Positions 26,359 to 31,641 of a stretch of 31,641 nucleotides of DNA are shown here, one piece after another (the stretch's first letter is position 1; every line of letters starts with the position of its first letter). The position numbers and the translations under genes are program-made. This stretch comes from an uncultured Duncaniella sp. GTDB taxonomy: Bacteria > Bacteroidota > Bacteroidia > Bacteroidales > Muribaculaceae. The stretch is from assembly GCA_910588795.1 (NCBI GenBank), contig CAJURI010000026.1:1-31641 (forward strand), read 5' to 3'. The notes under the pieces were generated by a model. That model saw only the letters and a program-made list of their open reading frames with translations, made no database searches and had not been told where the DNA came from.

Positions 26359-26515
26359 GAAGATATCTTTTGCCATCAGCTCTTTGTAGCCAACAACTAA
26401 AAATATCTTCCGTATCTTTTATAGCATGTGATACTTTCATATCCATGCTATGTATTTGTGCTGCGATAGCACATCTCCGAATTCAATGATCAGGGCATTT
26501 ACATGATACCTGATC
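26359..26515. other. Cluster of four inverted repeats downstream of frdB
   Basis: Four perfect stems occur in a row: 26359-26366 with 26403-26410 (8 bp), 26421-26428 with 26444-26451 (8 bp, plus an inner GATA/TATC), 26457-26462 with 26468-26473 (6 bp, 5-nt loop), and 26488-26494 with 26509-26515 (7 bp). On the minus strand this follows the frdB stop, and after the last stem the sequence turns T-rich (TGTTTCTTTTCTG). It may be a structured 3' untranslated region with a terminator, or a small RNA. Which of these it is cannot be told from sequence. Confidence 0.45.
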
Positions 26516-26529
26516 GAGTCATTGCGAGA

Positions 26530-27285
26530 TCAATCGGCACACTTTGCCTTGATGAACTCGCGGTTGAGACGGGCGATGTTGCTGAGCGAGATGTTCTTGG
26601 GACATTCGGCCGCACAGGCACCGGTGTTGGTGCAGTTGCCGAATCCGAGCTCGTCCATCTTGCTGACCATGGCGCGGGCGCGGCGGGCGCGCTCTACCTG
26701 ACCCTGGGGAAGAAGGGCAAACTGGCTCACCTTGGCACTCACGAAGAGCATTGCCGAACCGTTCTTGCAGGCAGCGACACATGCGCCGCAGCCGATACAT
26801 GTGGCTGAATCCATGGCGACGTCGGCAACCTCCTTGGATATAGGCAGGTTGTTGGCATCGGGAGCACCGCCGCAATTGAACGATACATAACCTCCGGCCT
26901 GCTGGATCTGGTCAAAGGCATTGCGGTTGACCATGAGATCGCGTATCACAGGGAATGCGGCCGAACGCCAAGGCTCGATGGTGATGGTGTCCTCGTTGTT
27001 GAACTTGCGCATGTGAAGCTGACATGTGGTTATGCCCTGCACAGGACCATGGGGATGTCCGTTGATGTACAGAGAGCACATGCCGCAGATGCCCTCGCGG
27101 CAGTCGCTGTCAAATACCACAGGCTCCTCACCTTTCTCCACGAGCTGCTGGTTGAGCATGTCGAGCATTTCGAGGAAGCTGCTTCCGGTGGAGACGTTCT
27201 CCACACGGTAGTTCTTGAACGCCCCCGGTTCTTTCGGGCTACGCTGGCGCCAAATCTTGAGGTTTACATTTATATTATGTTCCAT
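26530..27285 (-). CDS. frdB: Fumarate reductase/succinate dehydrogenase iron-sulfur subunit
   Basis: This subunit carries electrons between the flavoprotein and the membrane quinone site. It has 251 residues. The N-terminal plant-ferredoxin domain binds [2Fe-2S] through C62, C67, C70 (CREGICGMC) and C88. The C-terminal domain has CIGCGACVAAC (C163, C166, C169, C173) and CTNTGACAAECP (C218, C224, C228), together holding the [4Fe-4S] and [3Fe-4S] clusters. This is the non-classical type B found in Bacteroides. It is the last gene of frdCAB, 30 bp after frdA. In anaerobic Bacteroidales the enzyme mainly reduces fumarate to succinate with menaquinol. Confidence 0.95.
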   Translation of the reverse strand: MEHNINVNLKIWRQRSPKEPGAFKNYRVENVSTGSSFLEMLDMLNQQLVEKGEEPVVFDSDCREGICGMCSLYINGHPHGPVQGITTCQLHMRKFNNEDTITIEPWRSAAFPVIRDLMVNRNAFDQIQQAGGYVSFNCGGAPDANNLPISKEVADVAMDSATCIGCGACVAACKNGSAMLFVSAKVSQFALLPQGQVERARRARAMVSKMDELGFGNCTNTGACAAECPKNISLSNIARLNREFIKAKCAD

Positions 27286-27315
27286 TTTGCTTCAGATAAA
27301 AAATCGGGGGATTGT

Positions 27316-29343
27316 TTATGACTTGTAGTTACGGGTCTGAACCTTGATCTCGGTGTAGTTGAGCGGCTCCTTGAGAAGCACGGGCTTCTCATTCTCGCCG
27401 GTGTACTTCCAGCAGGACACATACATGTAGTCCTTGTCGTTACGTGCGGCCTCGCCGTCGGCAAGCTGATACTCCTCACGGAAGTGTGCGCCGCATGACT
27501 CGTTGCGGTTGAGCGCGTCGATAGCCATCATCTTGGCTATAACGATGAAGTCCTCAAGGCGCAGAGCCTTCTCAAGTTCCTGGTTGAGATCGTCGGCATT
27601 TCCTACGATGCGGAGATCGGTGTAGAACTCCTTGCGCACCTCCTCTACCTCCTCAAGAGCCTTCACAAGACCCTGAAGTGTACGGCCCATACCCACGAGA
27701 TTCCACATCACGTGACCGAGACGCTTGTGTATCTGGTCAGGCGACTTTGTTCCCTTTATGTCCATGAGTTTCTTAATGCGCTCGCGCACACCCTTCTCAG
27801 CCTCGTCGAACTCCTTGGTGTCAGTGGTGAAATGAGGCACCTTGATCTGGTCGCTGAGATAGTTCTGCATGGTGTAAGGTATCACGAAGTAACCGTCGGC
27901 AAGACCCTGCATGAGGGCTGACGCACCGAGACGGTTGGCACCATGATCGGAGAAGTTGCACTCGCCGATAGCGAAAAGTCCCTTGATAGAGGTCTGAAGC
28001 TCATAGTCGACCCATATGCCTCCCATAGTGTAGTGGCTTGCAGGGAAGATCATCATCGGGGTATGGTAGGGATCGTCATCGGAGATCATCTTATACATGT
28101 CGAAGAGGTTGCCGTAACGGTCACGCACAACGTCCTCGCCAAGCCTGTCGATGGCATACTTGAAGTCAAGGTACACTGCATTGCCTGAACCTACACCGTA
28201 GCCGGCGTCGCAACGCTCCTTGGCGGCACGGCTGGCGATATCACGAGGGCAAAGATTGCCGAAAGCGGGATAACGACGCTCCAGATAGAAGTCGCGGTCC
28301 TCATCGGGTATGTCGGTAGGTTTCTTCTTGCCTGCGCGGATAGCCTCGGCATCCTCTTTCTTCTTGGGCACCCAGATACGTCCGTCATTACGGAGCGATT
28401 CGCTCATAAGTGTGAGCTTTGACTGGTCCTCGCCATGCACGGGGATACATGTGGGGTGGATCTGTGTGAAAGCGAGATTAGCGAGATAGGCACCTTTCTT
28501 GAATGCCTGGACAGCGGCTGAACCGTTACAGCCCATAGCATTTGTGGAAAGGAAGAATGCACGTCCGTAACCGCCGGTGGCAAGCACTACGGCATGTGCG
28601 GCGTAACGCTCCAGCTCACCGGTGATAAGGTTGCGCACAATGATGCCGCGGGCACGGCCGTCGATGATCACGAGATCAAGCATCTCGCGACGGTTGAATG
28701 ACTTCACTGTGCCCTTCTTGATCTGACGGTTGAGCGAGGCATAGGCACCGAGCAGAAGCTGCTGACCTGTCTGACCCTTGGCATAGAATGTACGTGATAC
28801 CTGTGCGCCGCCAAACGAACGGTTGGCGAGAAGGCCGCCGTATTCACGTGCGAAAGGAACACCCTGGGCCACACACTGGTCAATGATATTATTGGACACC
28901 TCGGCAAGACGGTACACATTGGCCTCGCGTGAACGGAAGTCGCCGCCCTTGATGGTGTCATAGAAGAGACGGTACACTGAGTCTCCGTCGTTCTGATAGT
29001 CCTTGGCTGCATTGATACCGCCCTGGGCTGCTATGGAGTGGGCACGGCGCGGTGAATCCTGTATGCAGAAATTCAGCACATTGAAGCCGAGCTCTCCGAG
29101 AGTGGAAGCAGCCGACGCGCCTGCAAGGCCTGTGCCCACGACAATAATGTCGAGGTTGCGCTTGTTGGCGGGATTGACGAGCTTCTGATGAGCCTTATAG
29201 TTGGTCCACTTCTGGGCGAGAGGTCCCTCGGGGATCTTGGAGTCTATCTGATATTCAGGGAGCTTTGAGGACTCGATGTCGGCATAATCCTTCATGATGG
29301 GAGTGGAGTCAATCATCCCTTCGAGGTTCTTTAAATCTGCCAT
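27316..29343 (-). CDS. frdA: Fumarate reductase/succinate dehydrogenase flavoprotein subunit
   Basis: This catalytic subunit interconverts fumarate and succinate. It has 675 residues, longer than E. coli FrdA and normal for the type B enzymes. The dinucleotide fold begins IIVVGTGLAGASAAS (about 66-80). The covalent FAD histidine is H102 in SPRRAHSIAAQGG. TQIHPTCIP and FPASHYTMGGIWVDY hold active-site residues, and GECNFSDHGANRLGASALMQG is the conserved FAD loop. SCGAHFREEYQ near the C-terminus is the family signature. It faces the cytoplasm on the inner membrane with FrdB and FrdC. Confidence 0.96.
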   Translation of the reverse strand: MADLKNLEGMIDSTPIMKDYADIESSKLPEYQIDSKIPEGPLAQKWTNYKAHQKLVNPANKRNLDIIVVGTGLAGASAASTLGELGFNVLNFCIQDSPRRAHSIAAQGGINAAKDYQNDGDSVYRLFYDTIKGGDFRSREANVYRLAEVSNNIIDQCVAQGVPFAREYGGLLANRSFGGAQVSRTFYAKGQTGQQLLLGAYASLNRQIKKGTVKSFNRREMLDLVIIDGRARGIIVRNLITGELERYAAHAVVLATGGYGRAFFLSTNAMGCNGSAAVQAFKKGAYLANLAFTQIHPTCIPVHGEDQSKLTLMSESLRNDGRIWVPKKKEDAEAIRAGKKKPTDIPDEDRDFYLERRYPAFGNLCPRDIASRAAKERCDAGYGVGSGNAVYLDFKYAIDRLGEDVVRDRYGNLFDMYKMISDDDPYHTPMMIFPASHYTMGGIWVDYELQTSIKGLFAIGECNFSDHGANRLGASALMQGLADGYFVIPYTMQNYLSDQIKVPHFTTDTKEFDEAEKGVRERIKKLMDIKGTKSPDQIHKRLGHVMWNLVGMGRTLQGLVKALEEVEEVRKEFYTDLRIVGNADDLNQELEKALRLEDFIVIAKMMAIDALNRNESCGAHFREEYQLADGEAARNDKDYMYVSCWKYTGENEKPVLLKEPLNYTEIKVQTRNYKS

Positions 29344-29401
29344 ATCTGGTAATGTTATTTTTTTTAATTCGGGAAAATATTAGTTCTCGCTGCAATTCAC
29401 A

Positions 29402-30082
29402 TTACATGGCACGCACAGTGAACACTACGGCCTGAATGATGAAGAGACCCACGACGATGGATGTCCACCAGAAGCTGATGCACTTGAGGCGGGGAAGCCA
29501 TGTGTCATTGTCCCATCCTGCGGTCTGGAACATTGACCAGAAGCCATGGTTCATGTGGAACCAGAGAGCCACGAAACCGATTATATAGACAATCGGAGTC
29601 CAGATCTGTGAGAAAGCGATATTGATGAACGCCATGCCGTCAGCGGGATCCACATAGACGCCATTGTCCATATAGCCCTCCTCGAGGATCTCGGCAAGCT
29701 GCATCCTTGCCCAGAACTGGATGAGGTGTACCACAAGGAATGCGAGCACCACAATACCGAGCACGAGCATATTCTTGGACGACCATTCCACACCGGGAGC
29801 TGCACCGGCTATGGCATACTGGTCATTGCCGCGGGCACGGCGGTTCTGAAGTGTGAGCCACAGAGCGTAGATGATGTGAAGGACAAAGAGAGCTGCGAGG
29901 CCGATAGAAGCCACAAGGGCATACCAGTTGGCTCCGAGGAATTCGCACACAGCATTATAGCCCATTGGCCAGAACAGCGCGACACCATTCATCAGGCAGT
30001 GAAACGTGACAAATAGGACGAGGCAAGCTCCGGTGACTGCCATCACAAACTTGCGTCCTATAGATGAACATGTTAACCACAT
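29402..30082 (-). CDS. frdC: Fumarate reductase/succinate dehydrogenase cytochrome b subunit
   Basis: This is the membrane anchor of the complex, 226 residues with five hydrophobic helices. Histidines that can ligate two b hemes are H28 (VTFHCLMN), H69 (LFVLHIIYA), H119 (LVVHLIQFW), and H176/H179 (LWFHMNHGFWSMFQ), the pattern of the single-subunit diheme type B anchors. It is the first gene of the operon, 58 bp before frdA, with a good promoter about 90 nt upstream. Confidence 0.94.
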   Translation of the reverse strand: MWLTCSSIGRKFVMAVTGACLVLFVTFHCLMNGVALFWPMGYNAVCEFLGANWYALVASIGLAALFVLHIIYALWLTLQNRRARGNDQYAIAGAAPGVEWSSKNMLVLGIVVLAFLVVHLIQFWARMQLAEILEEGYMDNGVYVDPADGMAFINIAFSQIWTPIVYIIGFVALWFHMNHGFWSMFQTAGWDNDTWLPRLKCISFWWTSIVVGLFIIQAVVFTVRAM

Positions 30083-30168
30083 AGTAGTGTTGAGTAAAAA
30101 AATTAAAAATTATTTGATTAGTTGATAATTTGCCGGGTGTGTTTTCTTCCCTCAGTGGATTTTCATTG

Positions 30169-30199
30169 CAAAGATAGTGTAAATCCACTTCCCACACAA
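30169..30199 (-). promoter_or_regulatory. frdCAB promoter
   Basis: On the minus strand TATCTTTG (30169-30176) is preceded by TTG (30197-30199) at exactly 20 nt. The transcript would have a leader of about 80 nt before the frdC ATG at 30082. It is divergent from the plsC promoter 60 bp away. Confidence 0.7.
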
Positions 30200-30260
30200 T
30201 ATTTAAAGAAATTTTTCCGTATTTATGTCTGATATAAATACAATTGAAATTTTTTTTGTG

Positions 30261-30268
30261 TATTTTTG
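30261..30268 (+). promoter_or_regulatory. Candidate plsC -7 box
   Basis: TATTTTTG matches TAnnTTTG. A TTG lies only 14 nt upstream (30244-30246), shorter than the usual spacing. Transcription starting near 30275 would exclude the open-frame ATG at 30266 as a start codon and so supports a start at 30314 or 30326. Confidence 0.45.
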
Positions 30269-30325
30269 CACATCAAAATAAATCTGTCTAACCCGGGCCT
30301 CCCCCCGGAGGTCATGCCTGATGCA

Positions 30326-31048
30326 ATGATAATACTATACCGCACATACCAGATACTGATCTTCTGTCCTCTGATAATTGTCTCGACCATAGTCACTGCG
30401 GTCATCACCGTGGCGGGCTCGGCCATGGGTGCCGGCAAGTGGTGGGGCTACTATCCGGAAGTGCTGTGGTCACGAATTTTCTGTTGGCTTGCATTCGTAA
30501 AAGTGACAGTGAGCGGACATGAGAATATCGACAAGGACACGTCCTACGTATTCGTGGCCAACCATCAGGGAGCCTATGACATATTCTCACTCTTCGGCTA
30601 TCTGGGACACAATTTCCGATGGATGATGAAGGAGAGCCTTCGCAAGATCCCGTTCGTTGGCTGGGCGTGCAAGGCGTCCGGACAGATATTCGTCGACAAC
30701 TCCTCAGTGAGCGCGACACGCCACACAATGCAGGAGGCCGAAAAGCAGCTCAGCGGGGGCATGTCACTCGTAGTATTTCCCGAAGGAGCACGCACATGGG
30801 ACGGCAAGATGCGCAAATTCAAGAAAGGTGCCTACCTGCTTGCCGTAGAGTTCGGACTGCCGGTAGTCCCTGTGACTATCGACGGTGCTTTCGACGTGCT
30901 GCCACGTTTCAGATTCCTACCACGGCCCGGGCACATCAGGCTAACCATACACAAGCCAATCCATCCCGCATCCGACGGCAGCCATGACCTCAACGCGCTC
31001 ATGGAGGAAAGCCGCGCCGCCATAGCCTCGGCTCTGCCTCAACAATAG
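30326..31048 (+). CDS. plsC: 1-acyl-sn-glycerol-3-phosphate acyltransferase (lysophosphatidate acyltransferase)
   Basis: This enzyme acylates lysophosphatidic acid to phosphatidic acid in phospholipid synthesis. It is an inner-membrane protein of 240 residues from this start. An N-terminal hydrophobic helix (about 8-32) precedes the HX4D motif NHQGAYDIF (H80, D85). The second acyltransferase motif is VVFPEGARTWDG, with VPVTIDGAFDV after it. The frame is open back to 30266. The family usually starts with an MxILYRxYQ-like sequence, which fits the ATG at 30326; the ATG at 30314 (preceded by GGAGG) would add four residues. The symbol is by family; paralogues acylating ornithine or other lipids cannot be ruled out. 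Confidence 0.88.
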   Translation: MIILYRTYQILIFCPLIIVSTIVTAVITVAGSAMGAGKWWGYYPEVLWSRIFCWLAFVKVTVSGHENIDKDTSYVFVANHQGAYDIFSLFGYLGHNFRWMMKESLRKIPFVGWACKASGQIFVDNSSVSATRHTMQEAEKQLSGGMSLVVFPEGARTWDGKMRKFKKGAYLLAVEFGLPVVPVTIDGAFDVLPRFRFLPRPGHIRLTIHKPIHPASDGSHDLNALMEESRAAIASALPQQ

Positions 31049-31116
31049 ACAAAGAAGACAGAAGAGCCCCTGCAGCAAAGCCCCCCTGTCCCTTTTCTTA
31101 TCGTGATTACACCACG

Positions 31117-31569
31117 CTATTTCACCGGTATCTTCTCGATGCGACGCTGATGGCGTCCGCCGTCAAACGGCGTTTCAAGGAATTTCTCCACAATCTGTAT
31201 TGCGGTGACATTGTCGATAAACCGAGCCGGAAGCACGAGCACATTTGCGTCATTGTGACGGCGGGCAAGTTCGGCAAGCTCTACATTCCAGCATAGGGCG
31301 GCACGTATGCCCTGATGCTTGTTGAGCGTCATGCCTATGCCATTGCCTGAGCCACAGAGAGCTATAGCCGGATAGCACGCCCCCTCTTCTACTGCCTCGG
31401 CACACGGATGAGCGAAATCGGCATAGTCACAACTGTCTGCCGAAAATGTACCGAAGTCCTTGAACTTTATCTCCTGTGCTTCAAAATACCCCTCTATGAG
31501 CATTTTCATTTCGTAGCCTGCATGGTCACTGCAGAAAGCTACCGGTGTCCCTGGTTTTAGAATTGACAT
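31117..31569 (-). CDS. rpiB: Ribose 5-phosphate isomerase B
   Basis: This enzyme interconverts ribose 5-phosphate and ribulose 5-phosphate in the non-oxidative pentose phosphate pathway. It has 150 residues of the LacAB/RpiB fold. CSDHAGYEMK near the N-terminus binds phosphate, DYADFAHPCAEAV follows, and the catalytic cysteine is C72 in ALCGSGNGIGMTLNK. ARRHNDANVLVLPARF is the conserved C-terminal block. No promoter box is seen in the 72 bp to the window edge, so it may be read from an upstream gene outside (in Bacteroidales often transketolase; inference). The 68 bp to the convergent plsC hold no clear terminator. Confidence 0.95.
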   Translation of the reverse strand: MSILKPGTPVAFCSDHAGYEMKMLIEGYFEAQEIKFKDFGTFSADSCDYADFAHPCAEAVEEGACYPAIALCGSGNGIGMTLNKHQGIRAALCWNVELAELARRHNDANVLVLPARFIDNVTAIQIVEKFLETPFDGGRHQRRIEKIPVK

Positions 31570-31641
31570 AATTTTATATGGTTATTTATTTAAGTTTCGC
31601 AAGTTCAACTTACTGATTTCAGATTGTAAAATTGAGCGATA

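Larger units (their letters stand above)
25964..26529. other. 566-bp intergenic region between frdB and the lipoprotein gene
   Basis: I see no credible gene here. The right half (26359-26515) is full of inverted repeats. A strong minus-strand promoter sits at 26172-26202. The remaining 25964-26171 would be a leader of about 200 nt for the lipoprotein gene; it includes 31 open codons in frame with it, with no signal-peptide character. Confidence 0.6.

Overview
The window looks like chromosomal DNA of a gut Bacteroidales bacterium, most plausibly of the Muribaculaceae; the family-level guess is inference. The evidence is the trp gene order B-E-G-D-C-F-A, a type B fumarate reductase in the order C-A-B, plug-type outer-membrane proteins, a GH109-like enzyme, and repeated Bacteroidota promoters. 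At six sites a TTG lies exactly 20 nt before a TAnnTTTG box. Start codons mostly lack a Shine-Dalgarno sequence.

Layout. Positions 1-1169 hold a promoter firing out of the left edge and a minus-strand gene for an odd exported protein: a short propeller segment joined to a TonB receptor plug with no barrel. Positions 1170-6944 are a compact tripartite RND efflux operon (adaptor, pump, outer-membrane factor), followed by a membrane-anchored thioredoxin-fold protein with no cysteine (7017-7514). Positions 7530-14292 are a complete trp operon. It has its own promoter, a Trp-rich leader peptide and a textbook attenuator with mutually exclusive hairpins, then trpB, E, G, D, C, F and A and a bidirectional terminator. 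trpG is broken by a 26-bp tandem duplication. Convergent to it is fabI (14347-15204). Next, on the plus strand, come a GH109-like glycosidase and a NahK-like sugar kinase, which together suggest GalNAc salvage.

From 18207 to 25963 the minus strand carries a hexapeptide acetyltransferase, two tandem paralogous plug/beta-barrel outer-membrane proteins, and a propeller lipoprotein gene. The lipoprotein gene is interrupted by one in-frame amber codon. Its promoter lies about 210 bp upstream of the start. Between it and the fumarate reductase operon is a non-coding stretch dense in inverted repeats (26359-26515). The frdCAB operon (26530-30082, minus) is divergent from a plsC-type acyltransferase (plus). 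rpiB (minus) closes the window.

The strongest observations are the trp attenuator, the 26-bp duplication in trpG, the amber codon in the lipoprotein gene, and the propeller-plug fusion. The two gene disruptions could be real mutations, reversible states or assembly errors; the sequence alone cannot decide. No rRNA, tRNA, CRISPR array, insertion sequence or phage gene was seen.
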